From contig JAEOTA010000079.1 of the NCBI GenBank assembly GCA_016840085.1, positions 1 through 43,261 on the forward strand: a stretch of DNA of 43,261 nucleotides, given 5' to 3'. The stretch comes from Promethearchaeota archaeon (GTDB lineage Archaea > Asgardarchaeota > Lokiarchaeia > Sigyniarchaeales > SOKP01). Below, one piece after another: positions 35,229-43,261 of this stretch. The position numbers and the translations under genes are program-made. Numbering within the stretch: position 1 is the stretch's first letter; each line of letters begins with the position of its first letter. Under the pieces are notes generated by a model, which searched no databases, was not told the DNA's origin, and saw nothing but the letters and a program-made list of their open reading frames with translations.

Positions 35229-36647
35229 ATGGAAGGTATTGAAATTATGGTGGAAAAAAGTGATGTTCTTATTGTAGGTGCTGGAACTGCTGGTACATAT
35301 ATTAGTTGGTTATTAGCTAAAAAAGGATTTTCAGTTATCCTAATTGAAAAAGATAAACGAGAAGAAGTTGGAAAGCGATTAGATGTAATTCATTTTGAGA
35401 CCGATAGAGTTCAAATGGCAGGAATACCTCCATTTAAGGCTGGAACTCCCGATTGTATTGAAATTAGAAACGTTTCAACAGTTATTACTCCAGACTTTAA
35501 AACAGAAATAAAAGTCAGAGCGCTTCAGACAATTGTACGGTTAACACCTTTTTTGAACAAAACGTATAAAATATTGGAATCCGATGGTATTAAGTTAGTA
35601 TTTTCAACTGAATTTAAAGAAATTATTTTTGAAGATAATAAAATTGTCGGCTTATTCGCTGAATCGGGTGGAAATAGACAAGAGTATCGTGCTCGTTTAA
35701 TTATCGATGCTTCGGGAAAACCAGCTGTTATAAGGACATCATTACCAGAAGATTATGGTATAGAAACTTTCGAATTAGGTCCTAATGATGTAATGTATGT
35801 CCTTTTAGAATATATAAAATGGAAATATCCAGATAAACCTCACCCTGCTACAGACACCGGATATAATTGGTGGTTATTATGGTTTGGACCATCTTATGAT
35901 CCAGAAGGTGCAATATTAGGAGTAGGCCAACCAGGGTCGTTTGAAAATGCTAGGAACGCTCGTGAAGATTTTCTTAAGAGAGCAAATCTCCCACCTTATG
36001 AGATAATAAAAAAAGAACAAGGCAGTACACCATATAGAAGACCCCCTTATTCATTAGTTATGGATGGATTTTTATGCATTGGAGACGCTGCAGCTGTAAC
36101 ATATCCTTTCTCTGGTCATGGTGTTACAGCAACCTGGGTCCTATGTATGATAGCATCAGATGTAATAGAAAAAGCTCTAAAAACCAAAGAATATATTAGC
36201 AGAGAGCATCTTTGGGAAATAAATGTGAATTATTTTAGAGATCAAGGTGCAAAATTCGCTGGACTTTTTACACAATTATCAGGGGTACTAAACTTTAATG
36301 AAAAAGAGTGGAATTACTTTCTGAAAAAAGGATTGATTTACAAAACTAGTGAAGGAGATGATATTCCTGAGCCAAATAAAGAGTATGAAGAAGAAATGAG
36401 TCTAAGTGAAATTTTAAAATTTCTATTCAAAATAATAGGAGGTCTAGTTCGAAGAAAATTATCTCTTAAACATATGAAGAGATTATTACAAGCAAATGCA
36501 CTAGCTGGAAAAATTAAAAAACACTATGAAATTTACCCTGAAAATCCTAAAAACTTCGGTAAATGGGTAGAAAAAGCTGAATTATTATGGACACAAAAAA
36601 AAATAGCTGTTAAAAAACTTAGTTTAGTGAAAATTGAGTATCATTAA
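35229..36647 (+). CDS. Geranylgeranyl-reductase-family FAD oxidoreductase
   Basis: 472 residues. The dinucleotide-binding motif VLIVGAGTAGTYIS and the acidic end IEKD lie near the N-terminus. A GxP-type YRRPPYSLVMDGFLCIGDAAAVTYPFSGHGV segment, the FAD-binding GD motif of the GGR/PHBH group, lies near 290. In archaea such proteins saturate the isoprenoid chains of ether lipids, but the family is diverse and several paralogues per genome are usual. ATG 35229 is listed; ATG 35247 (MVEKSDVLIVGAG) has an AAGGT nine bases upstream and is an equally good start. The C-terminal 100 residues are helical and basic. Confidence 0.8.
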   Translation: MEGIEIMVEKSDVLIVGAGTAGTYISWLLAKKGFSVILIEKDKREEVGKRLDVIHFETDRVQMAGIPPFKAGTPDCIEIRNVSTVITPDFKTEIKVRALQTIVRLTPFLNKTYKILESDGIKLVFSTEFKEIIFEDNKIVGLFAESGGNRQEYRARLIIDASGKPAVIRTSLPEDYGIETFELGPNDVMYVLLEYIKWKYPDKPHPATDTGYNWWLLWFGPSYDPEGAILGVGQPGSFENARNAREDFLKRANLPPYEIIKKEQGSTPYRRPPYSLVMDGFLCIGDAAAVTYPFSGHGVTATWVLCMIASDVIEKALKTKEYISREHLWEINVNYFRDQGAKFAGLFTQLSGVLNFNEKEWNYFLKKGLIYKTSEGDDIPEPNKEYEEEMSLSEILKFLFKIIGGLVRRKLSLKHMKRLLQANALAGKIKKHYEIYPENPKNFGKWVEKAELLWTQKKIAVKKLSLVKIEYH

Positions 36648-36817
36648 AATTATTTCTTCTATTAATTTTGTTGAAATTATAATAATTCAAATTTTTTCAC
36701 CATGATTTTGCTTAAAATGGAACAATATTTAAAAAATCTAAAGTATATATTCAATAAATTATTTTTAAATTAAAATTTGAAAATTAACGTGTTATTATAT
36801 TTTTGGAGTAAAAAATT

Positions 36818-38275
36818 ATGAGTGAGATTGAACTTGGAGGAAAGGAAACCTATAAAAACTCTAAACTTATTATGGCAAGTTATGGTTCTCGGGAGTTATT
36901 TGGTCAATGGATAACAGCCGCATTTGGGTTTACAGTATTCTTTTTCTATGAACAAGTAATTGGATTAGAATCATGGATTGCAATGCTAGCTTTTGTTTTA
37001 TATTCTGTCTGGAATGCTATTAATGATCCTCTTGTAGGTTATATTATGGAACGGGTTCATATGCCATGGGAAAAAAAATGGGGTATTAGAAGATTTCCAT
37101 GGATGATAATTGGAGTTATTCCGTGGTTATTTTCTTTTGTACTTATTTTTATGGTTCCACAAGGTTTATTTACTGTTGGGGGGGTTAGGGATGCTGATTT
37201 AGTAGATCAAAATCAATGGCTAATATTTGGTTGGTATTTAGGTTCCATCTGTTTATATGATACTTTTCTCACAATATACGATGTTAACGTTATTTCAGTA
37301 TACCCCGATAAATTCACCGGACTTGATGAAAGAAGAACAGTTCAAGGGTTCGGTACAATTCTAGGAATTCTAGGTTTAGTTCTAGCAGCAATAGTACCTC
37401 CTATGATTGTAGATCAAAATATTCCTTCAACATATCCGTTTATGGCTATGATTAGTGCAATTGTGGGAATTTTGATTTTTCTAATCGTGATACCGGGAGT
37501 GTGGGAGAATCAAAGAATTAAGGATCTAAATGCTCAGAGAAGAAAAATGCAAGGAGAAGAAAAAATTGAGCCATTCTTTAAAACAGCGAAAAGTACACTC
37601 TCAAATAGAATTTTTATGATGAAAATGATATTTTTTTGGGGTTATCAAATAGGAGCTGTGATGTTGCAAACATCGGGATTTTATATAACAACATTCATTC
37701 TAGATGAACCTGAAGAGGTGTTCACACTCCTTTTAGGAGCGATGCTTTTAGGGGCTCTCATATCTACTCCTCTTTGGACCTATTTTTCAAAAAGAATAAA
37801 TGATAACAAAAAAATGAGTATCGCTGCTGGTATTATGCTTTTTATCACATTCCTACCTTTGATATTTCTAAGAGATACGATTGGTTGGACAATCAGCTTA
37901 TTATTTTTTGGAATAGGTGTTGGAGGTCATTGGTTCATAGATCCCCCTACTATGGGAGACGTACTGGATGATATAACAGTTAAAACAGGAAAAAGGCAAC
38001 AATCGATTTATTATGGATTTCAAGCATTTTTCGTTCGCTTTGGAGGTTCTGTAATAGCAATGACTATCGCAATTACTCATATCCTAACGGGTTATGTTGA
38101 GGGTGGAACTCTATCTGAACAACCAGCTTCAGCTATTTTTGGGATTATAATACATTCTGCTATTATTCCTGCAATTATAGTCTTAATTACAGTTTTAATA
38201 TTTTGGAGATTTTATGATCTTACCCCAGATAAAGTTGCTGCTAATAAGAAGAAATTACAAGAATTAGATCTATAA
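36818..38275 (+). CDS. GPH-family (glycoside-pentoside-hexuronide) sodium/sugar symporter
   Basis: 485 residues, twelve predicted membrane segments. The N-terminal pattern LAFVLYSVWNAINDPLVGYIMERV is the family's cation-binding helix region, with the conserved NDP-x-x-G motif, and RRFPWMIIGVIPW follows. The second half has IAAGIMLF and a GVGGHWFIDPPTMGDVLDD segment. Substrates in the family are sugars, glucuronides and sulfonated sugars carried with Na+ or H+. A GGAG ribosome binding site precedes the ATG. The KDPG-type aldolase and glycyl radical enzyme downstream suggest uptake for the same catabolic route. Confidence 0.85.
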   Translation: MSEIELGGKETYKNSKLIMASYGSRELFGQWITAAFGFTVFFFYEQVIGLESWIAMLAFVLYSVWNAINDPLVGYIMERVHMPWEKKWGIRRFPWMIIGVIPWLFSFVLIFMVPQGLFTVGGVRDADLVDQNQWLIFGWYLGSICLYDTFLTIYDVNVISVYPDKFTGLDERRTVQGFGTILGILGLVLAAIVPPMIVDQNIPSTYPFMAMISAIVGILIFLIVIPGVWENQRIKDLNAQRRKMQGEEKIEPFFKTAKSTLSNRIFMMKMIFFWGYQIGAVMLQTSGFYITTFILDEPEEVFTLLLGAMLLGALISTPLWTYFSKRINDNKKMSIAAGIMLFITFLPLIFLRDTIGWTISLLFFGIGVGGHWFIDPPTMGDVLDDITVKTGKRQQSIYYGFQAFFVRFGGSVIAMTIAITHILTGYVEGGTLSEQPASAIFGIIIHSAIIPAIIVLITVLIFWRFYDLTPDKVAANKKKLQELDL

Positions 38276-38495
38276 TTAATACCACAATATAATCAAATTT
38301 TAACCAAATATTTTTTTACTTTATTTTAATTTATTAGAATAAATTTGCGCATCATAATATTTAATGGTATAATTGAATTTTTTAAAATCATAAAAAAGTT
38401 AAGCAAATAAGCTCCGATTCTCTTCAAATTATAGTCCCAGAAATTAATTATGTTTATAACATAAAAAGAAATTAACAAATTATTAAGGTGATTTT

Positions 38496-39131
38496 ATGGA
38501 TGTAATGAAAAAAATAGAAGAATTCAAGCTTGTACCGGTCATTGTCTTAGAAAATTCTGAATTTGCCATTCCTTTAGGAACTGCACTTTTAGAAGGAGGG
38601 CTTCCTATTGCGGAAGTTACTTTCCGTACAGTAGCAGCTCCTGATTCTATTAAAATTCTTAAAAATGAATTTCCTGATATGTTAATAGGCGCAGGAACCG
38701 TCCTTACAGTTGATCAAGTAAAAAGTGCTGTGGACGTAGGTGCTCAATTTATAGTAACTCCTGGATTTAATCCTACAGTTGTTGATTACTGCGTAGATAA
38801 TAATATAGTAATTTGTCCTGGTTTAAATTCACCCTCTTTTATTGAATGGGGTTTAGAACGTGGATTGTCACACTTTAAGTTTTTTCCTGCAGATCTATCA
38901 GGAGGTACAAAAGCGATCAAAATGTTAGCAGGACCATATCCAATGGTGAAATTTATGCCTACTGGGGGAATAAATAATGATACACTAATAGAATACCTAA
39001 AATTAGAAAATGTATTTGCATGTGGAGGCAGTTGGATTGTAAAAAAAGATTTGATCATAACAAAAAATTTTGAGGAAATAAAATCACGAATAAAAAAAGC
39101 ACTTTCACTTATCAATTCAGAATTAAAATGA
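38496..39131 (+). CDS. eda: KDPG/KHG-type aldolase (2-keto-3-deoxy-6-phosphogluconate aldolase)
   Basis: 211 residues, a class I aldolase of the Eda/DgoA family. Active-site residues are in place: Glu40 and Arg44 in AEVTFRT, Thr68 in GAGTVL, and the Schiff-base Lys128 in HFKFFPAD, followed by PTGGI phosphate/carboxylate binding. It splits 2-keto-3-deoxy (phospho) sugar acids or 4-hydroxy-2-oxoglutarate to pyruvate plus an aldehyde. An AGGTGAT ribosome binding site lies 4 bases before the ATG. Its stop codon is followed in the same frame by the fossil tail of a glycyl radical enzyme and then by the GRE activase, so it is tied to GRE chemistry by position. Confidence 0.92.
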   Translation: MDVMKKIEEFKLVPVIVLENSEFAIPLGTALLEGGLPIAEVTFRTVAAPDSIKILKNEFPDMLIGAGTVLTVDQVKSAVDVGAQFIVTPGFNPTVVDYCVDNNIVICPGLNSPSFIEWGLERGLSHFKFFPADLSGGTKAIKMLAGPYPMVKFMPTGGINNDTLIEYLKLENVFACGGSWIVKKDLIITKNFEEIKSRIKKALSLINSELK

Positions 39132-39254
39132 ATAAGTCGCAATATTATTGTAAAAGTTGGAGGATATAGTGCTTATTTCGTTGATCTGGATAAAGAAATA
39201 CCAGATGAGATCATTTCAAGAACAGAACATATGAAGGTTTTAAAATCTAAATGA
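39132..39254 (+). pseudogene. Fossil C-terminus of a second glycyl radical enzyme
   Basis: Forty codons directly after the aldolase stop, in the same frame and without a start codon, read RNIIVKVGGYSAYF, then a related tail ending at TGA. This matches the last 35 or so residues of the intact glycyl radical enzyme at 42901 (RNIIVKVGGYSAYF, then DEVISRTEH), including the glycyl radical loop VGGYSA. There are scattered differences (FVDLDKEIPDEI against FTDLGKEIQDEV). The TGA overlaps the ATG of the activase as ATGA, the typical coupling of a GRE and its activase. It is therefore the leftover end of a paralogous GRE gene once located just upstream of the activase. A stand-alone YfiD-like spare-part protein would be much longer. 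Confidence 0.85.
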
Positions 39255-40159
39255 AAGGAATTGTTTTTGATATTCAAAATTATGCGATATATGATGGACC
39301 AGGAATTCGAACATTAATATTTTTGAAAGGATGTCCATTAAAATGTTTATGGTGTCAAAATCCAGAATCTCAAAAGTTAAATCCTCAAATTTCATATTTT
39401 AAAGAAAAGTGTTTATTATGTGAAACATGTATAAAAACGTGTCCAAATAATGCTCTTAGCTTAAATGTGAATGAAATAACTCGAGATGAAAATCTTTGTG
39501 TGCTTTGTGGAAATTGTGTTGAAGCATGTCCAAATAAAGTTTTGGAAATAATAGGAAAGGAATACTCAATAGAAGAACTAGTTGAAATTGCTCTAAGAGA
39601 TAAACCTTTTTATGACAATTCTGATGGAGGTGTAACTATTTCTGGTGGTGAACCGACAATGCAATTTAAGTTTCTTATGGAATTGCTTAAAACACTTAAA
39701 AATAAAGGAATTCATGTCGCAATAGAAACATGTGGTTATTTTAATGAGGATTTAATAGAAGATTTAACTGATAATGTCGATTTATTTTTATTTGATATTA
39801 AACTCACTGACAATGAGAAACATAAGACCTTCACTGGTGTTAATAATGATACAATTTTAACAAATTTCTCAAAAGTTCTTTCTAAAGTGGGTAATGAAAG
39901 AATTATTCCTCGCATACCATTAATTCCAGCAGCAAATACAGATGAAAAAACCATTATGAATATCATATCTTTTTTACAACAAATAAATTACCTAGGTCCA
40001 ATACATTTAATGCCATACAATAAATTAGCAAAAACAAAATATGAAAAAGTAGGTATGGGGGATTTATATAAAGATATGGGAGATTTAACTGAAGATGATA
40101 TTAAAGAAATCACTAATATTTTTGAAAGACATTCATTTCAAGTTATAATTAATCATTAA
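39251..40159 (+). CDS. Glycyl radical enzyme activating enzyme (radical SAM, PflA/HpdA type)
   Basis: 302 residues. The radical SAM motif CxxxCxxC is at 28/32/35 (GCPLKCLWCQNPES), preceded by DGPGIRT. Two ferredoxin-like [4Fe-4S] motifs follow (CLLCETCIKTCP and CVLCGNCVEACP, about 54-93), as in activases of dehydratase-type GREs rather than plain PflA. GGVTISGGEPTMQ is the SAM-binding GGE segment. It makes the glycyl radical on its partner, presumably the GRE encoded 159 bp downstream. The ATG overlaps the TGA of the fossil GRE tail, with no ribosome binding site of its own, so translation was originally coupled to the lost gene. Confidence 0.93.
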   Translation: MKGIVFDIQNYAIYDGPGIRTLIFLKGCPLKCLWCQNPESQKLNPQISYFKEKCLLCETCIKTCPNNALSLNVNEITRDENLCVLCGNCVEACPNKVLEIIGKEYSIEELVEIALRDKPFYDNSDGGVTISGGEPTMQFKFLMELLKTLKNKGIHVAIETCGYFNEDLIEDLTDNVDLFLFDIKLTDNEKHKTFTGVNNDTILTNFSKVLSKVGNERIIPRIPLIPAANTDEKTIMNIISFLQQINYLGPIHLMPYNKLAKTKYEKVGMGDLYKDMGDLTEDDIKEITNIFERHSFQVIINH

Positions 40160-40318
40160 ATCAATCAAGCTATTATTTACTCATAATCCAGAATGAGAAG
40201 AAATAAATATTTCAACTTTATAATATTTAATTAATTTTGAGTTATTATCCAATATACATATTTATTTTGTAAGATTTTAGTTATTTAATATTCAAAAATA
40301 GGTTTTAATGATAATATT

Positions 40319-42901
40319 ATGGAAATGATTGATAACGCTAGTGAGAGGATAAAAAGAATACGTAGAAGACTTCTTGATGAAATCCCTTTAATTTCTATAG
40401 AAAGAGCAAAGTACTACACAGAAAAATGGAAGGAAACTGAAAAGGAAAATTTAAATTTAAATGTAAGAGTTGCCCTTTCAATGAAACATATTCTTGAAAA
40501 TATAACCATTTATATTGATCCAGATGATCGAATTGCGGGTAAATGGACTCAAAATTTCATAGGAATACCAATAGATATCGAACGTGGATTGTGGAATAGA
40601 GTTTTTGAAATTGAACTTGATGAGAAAACAATGAAAAGATATGTAAAAGACAGTAATAAGAACTATATGTCTTATATGGTAAATAAAATTGGAGCTGATG
40701 GACTTCTTAAAATGTTAGAACACAGCAAAAAAATTAGAGCTTTAATCACAACTCTCGGAACGGATACTCTAGAAGAAAGAAAGATAAACCCATATAAAAT
40801 TAAAGAGGAAGACAAAAAGGTTCTCCTAACAGAACTCCTTCCTTATTGGAAAAATAAAACACTTGCAGACTTATTAGAAAGAGAGTATGCTAATTCTGAT
40901 GTATATACAGGGGAAGCTTATGATTTTCTATCTCATCTTCCGTTAAAAACAGCACAAAACGACATTGTAATATCTCCTTGTGCCGTAATTGGGGTTTGGC
41001 AAGGTCATTTAGTCCTTGATTTTAAAACAGTTTTAGAAAAAGGACTTTTAGCTATGCGAAAAGAAGTTCAGGATGAGATTAAAAATAATAAGGAATTAAC
41101 TGATGTTCAGAAAGGATTTTTACAATCACTTGATATTACCTATGAGGCTATAATAATATTTACCCATAGATTAGCAGAACGAATAAAAGACAAATTAAAT
41201 AAAACTGAAGATATTGAAAGAAGAAATGAATTATCAGAGATGTATGAAGCATGTAAAAGAATTCCAATGTATCCCCCTACTACATTTCGTGAAGCAGTCC
41301 AATCTTTTTGGATTATTAAAACAATGGTTGACTTGGCTATACCCTTTAATGTACATGGACCAGGTCGTTTAGATCAACTTTTTTATCCTTATTATCTTTC
41401 AGACATCATAAAAGGTCATATAACCCGAGAAGAAGCTCGTGAATTACTAGAAGAATTAGTTTTAAATATAATGAGTCATAATATACGTCCTTATTCTAAT
41501 GCTGTGAGTGATTTCAGTCAAAGATTTGAAGGTTCAGAGCCTGTTACTGTGGGAGGTTTGAATGAAGCGGGAGAAGATGCAACTAATGAGCTTACTTATC
41601 TTATATTAGAGGCAGCGGATAGATCAAAAGCATCTCTCAATTTTGCTGTTCGCTTCCATGATAAAACTCCTGAAGAACTTTATATGAAAGTAACAGAAAT
41701 TCAATATAATGGATATTCAAGCATATCAGTATTAAATGATAATGTATGTATTGAAGCACTAAAGAATCGAGGAATCTCAGAACAGGATGCAAATGCATAT
41801 TCAATAACAGGTTGTGTAGATATGTGCAGTCCAGGTAAAACAGGAGGAATTAGTTTTTCAGCTTTTTTATTATGTAGAACACTTGATATGACTTTAAGAA
41901 ATGGAAATTGTTTAACAATAGGTGGTTTAGTAAAAAACGTGGGGTTGAAAACAGGAGATCCGGATAATTTTATAACGTTTAATGAATTCTTGGATGCATT
42001 CTATCGTCAATCAGATTTTGTTCTTAAACAAATTGTCAAGGCAACAATAATAAGAGATCGATTATTTGCGAAATATTTTCCAGCACCTTTCATTTCAGCA
42101 TTCATGCAAGGTTGTTTTAAGAGGAAAAAAGATGTAACTCAAGGAGGTGCCTTTTATGATGCAGAAGGCATTCTTCTAATGAATAGTATTGCCAACACAG
42201 TCGATTCACTATATACCATTAAGAGACTTATCTTTGACCAGAAAAAATTTACCTTTAAAGAACTATTAGAAGCAATAGATCATAATTTTATGAATAGTTA
42301 TGGACATATTCATAAGCTAATCATGGATTTAGAAGGGAAATGGGGTAATGGCAATCCCGAATGTGATGAACTTGCTCGAGAAGTTTTTAACCATATATTT
42401 GAAGAAACATATAAATACAAAACTTATAAAGGTGGAGTCTATGCTCCTTTCATTATTTCTATGACTTCACACACTTACGATGGGAGAATAGGTATGGCTA
42501 CACCTGATGGGAGACTTGCGGGGAAGCCATTTGCAGCAAGCTGTAATCCTTACAATGTGGAAAAACACGGACCTACAGGAGTTATGCGATCAGTAGCAGC
42601 ACTCGATTTTCAACATGTATGTGGATGTGCTGTTAATATACGAATGCATCCCTCAGGGATAGGAAAGACAGAAGAAGCTAGGAAAAAATGGATAGCTCTT
42701 CTAAAAACCTATTTTACTTTAGGAGGACAACAACTTCAACCAACAGTTGTATCAACAGAGGTATTAAAAGCAGCTCAACAAAACCCAGAACCTTATAGGA
42801 ATATAATAGTTAAAGTTGGAGGATATTCAGCATACTTTACTGATCTCGGAAAAGAGATTCAAGATGAAGTCATTTCAAGAACTGAACATAGAATGGTCTA
42901 A
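40319..42901 (+). CDS. Glycyl radical enzyme (dehydratase/lyase type) with GCVD active-site motif
   Basis: 860 residues, a PFL-like barrel. The thiyl radical Cys499 sits in TGCVDMCSPGK and the glycyl radical is Gly835 in KVGGYSAYF. Dehydratase and C-N/C-S lyase GREs normally read GCxE, with Glu as general acid/base; here position 501 is Asp. The loop has Lys instead of the usual Arg before VxGY. PFL has two adjacent cysteines, so this is not PFL. With the aldolase and GPH transporter beside it, a diol- or sugar-acid dehydratase is my preferred guess. The activase upstream should install the radical. No clear ribosome binding site. A fossil activase end follows the stop. Confidence 0.9.
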   Translation: MEMIDNASERIKRIRRRLLDEIPLISIERAKYYTEKWKETEKENLNLNVRVALSMKHILENITIYIDPDDRIAGKWTQNFIGIPIDIERGLWNRVFEIELDEKTMKRYVKDSNKNYMSYMVNKIGADGLLKMLEHSKKIRALITTLGTDTLEERKINPYKIKEEDKKVLLTELLPYWKNKTLADLLEREYANSDVYTGEAYDFLSHLPLKTAQNDIVISPCAVIGVWQGHLVLDFKTVLEKGLLAMRKEVQDEIKNNKELTDVQKGFLQSLDITYEAIIIFTHRLAERIKDKLNKTEDIERRNELSEMYEACKRIPMYPPTTFREAVQSFWIIKTMVDLAIPFNVHGPGRLDQLFYPYYLSDIIKGHITREEARELLEELVLNIMSHNIRPYSNAVSDFSQRFEGSEPVTVGGLNEAGEDATNELTYLILEAADRSKASLNFAVRFHDKTPEELYMKVTEIQYNGYSSISVLNDNVCIEALKNRGISEQDANAYSITGCVDMCSPGKTGGISFSAFLLCRTLDMTLRNGNCLTIGGLVKNVGLKTGDPDNFITFNEFLDAFYRQSDFVLKQIVKATIIRDRLFAKYFPAPFISAFMQGCFKRKKDVTQGGAFYDAEGILLMNSIANTVDSLYTIKRLIFDQKKFTFKELLEAIDHNFMNSYGHIHKLIMDLEGKWGNGNPECDELAREVFNHIFEETYKYKTYKGGVYAPFIISMTSHTYDGRIGMATPDGRLAGKPFAASCNPYNVEKHGPTGVMRSVAALDFQHVCGCAVNIRMHPSGIGKTEEARKKWIALLKTYFTLGGQQLQPTVVSTEVLKAAQQNPEPYRNIIVKVGGYSAYFTDLGKEIQDEVISRTEHRMV

Positions 42902-42903
42902 AA

Positions 42904-42942
42904 GATTTTATGAAGACCTATCAAGTTGTAATTAATCACTAA
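42904..42942 (+). pseudogene. Fossil C-terminus of a second GRE activase
   Basis: Just after the GRE stop the frame ending at TAA 42940-42942 reads KTYQVVINH. It matches the end of the intact activase (SFQVIINH, stop). At DNA level TCAAGTTGTAATTAATCACT against TCAAGTTATAATTAATCATT differs at two positions in 20. Only about ten codons remain. It is the mirror of the GRE tail left in front of the intact activase, and marks where a second activase gene once followed this GRE. Confidence 0.72.
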
Positions 42943-43065
42943 TGTAGAAAGATCGTGCTTTAAATAAATGAAAGCTTTAAAAACTTGGTATTCCCTTATT
43001 TTAATTATAAACATTTTGAAATTCATATTATTGTTAAAACCTATTTCATAAAAAAAGTGAAAAAT

Positions 43066-43261
43066 ATGCTAAAAATAGAGAAAATGCCAAAAGAATGCGA
43101 AGAGTACATGACACCAATGGAAAGAATAACAGGACTTATAACACGGAAGAAATTAGATAGAATTCCGTGCTTTCCCTTCGTTTCAGCCGCAGCAGCTCAA
43201 ATTAGAAGGCTAAACTATGGAGAATATGCATCTAAACCAGATTTATTCTTAAGATGTCAAA
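43066..43261 (+). CDS. UroD/MtaA-family methyltransferase, N-terminus only (cut by window edge)
   Basis: The frame starts at ATG 43066 and runs off the right end after 65 codons. TPMERITGLITRKKLDRIPCFPFVS is the typical beginning of uroporphyrinogen-decarboxylase-like corrinoid methyltransferases (MtaA/MtbA/CmuA group). The archaeal genes of this family mostly move methyl groups between a corrinoid protein and coenzyme M or tetrahydropterin; others act in demethylation of O-methyl compounds. The position behind the GRE cluster may or may not be functional. Confidence 0.72.
   Translation, partial: MLKIEKMPKECEEYMTPMERITGLITRKKLDRIPCFPFVSAAAAQIRRLNYGEYASKPDLFLRCQ

Noticed and set aside
39129..39254. 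Stop-codon read-through or selenocysteine-like fusion of the aldolase with the GRE tail
   Set aside because: The TGA is at the natural end of Eda, no hairpin stands out after it, and the paired activase fossil downstream of the intact GRE explains the tail better as a remnant.

Overview
The window is AT-rich (about 27-30% GC in most lines I counted) and looks like an archaeal chromosome segment, most likely from an Asgard (Promethearchaeota/Lokiarchaeia-like) anaerobe. The pointers are strict-anaerobe enzymes (glycyl radical enzyme and activase, two BcrA/BadF-type ATPase systems, a UroD/MtaA-type methyltransferase), a geranylgeranyl-reductase-like flavoprotein, archaeal AGGTGAT-type ribosome binding sites, TTG/GTG starts, lysine/isoleucine-rich proteins, a degenerate small-GTPase-like protein, zinc-ribbon and charged coiled-coil proteins. 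The lineage is inferred from gene style; no rRNA, tRNA, CRISPR array, insertion sequence or origin was recognised.

Left part (1-15.9 kb): an old-yellow-enzyme gene with an in-frame amber codon lies between two fragments sharing a lysine-rich tail. Next is a two-gene system (1959-6326): a 985-residue protein with two ASKHA ATPase domains and a DUF2229-like half, followed by a 2-hydroxyacyl-CoA-dehydratase-like protein. This architecture resembles bacterial plasmalogen synthase/glycerol ester reductase. Then come a phosphoesterase, a PepD-type dipeptidase, a TIGR04076-like protein, two alpha/beta hydrolases, a frameshifted fatty-acid-CoA ligase, a coiled-coil protein, a GC-richer metallo-beta-lactamase-fold gene and an orphan HicB-like protein.

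Middle part (16.2-32.3 kb): a second, compact dehydratase/activase operon (16261-19433) also carries a tiny helical protein and a PlsC-like acyltransferase that lacks its catalytic histidine. It is followed by a DUF457/YdjM-like membrane protein, a GNAT enzyme, a C45 Ntn-hydrolase, lineage-specific membrane, GTPase-like and zinc-ribbon proteins, and a Ca2+/Na+ exchanger. A 51-residue ribbon-helix-helix protein follows, preceded by four helically phased ATCCA repeats. After it lie a nitronate-monooxygenase-like protein, a PIG-L deacetylase that appears to start at CTG, and decayed membrane-protein fragments.

Right part (32.4-43.3 kb): an M29 aminopeptidase, an MFS pump, a geranylgeranyl-reductase-like enzyme, then a probable catabolic cluster: GPH-type sugar transporter, KDPG-type aldolase, GRE-activating enzyme and glycyl radical enzyme, ending in a truncated UroD-family methyltransferase. 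The cluster carries reciprocal fossils. The last 38 or so codons of a second GRE sit directly before the activase (ATGA overlap), and the last codons of a second activase sit directly after the intact GRE. This indicates a duplicated GRE-activase operon that lost one gene from each copy.

Working idea: the two ASKHA/dehydratase systems, the PlsC-like protein and the acyl-CoA ligase may form a lipid- or acyl-directed reductive chemistry, while the GRE cluster ferments an imported sugar or sugar acid. Both are inferences from families and neighbourhood.
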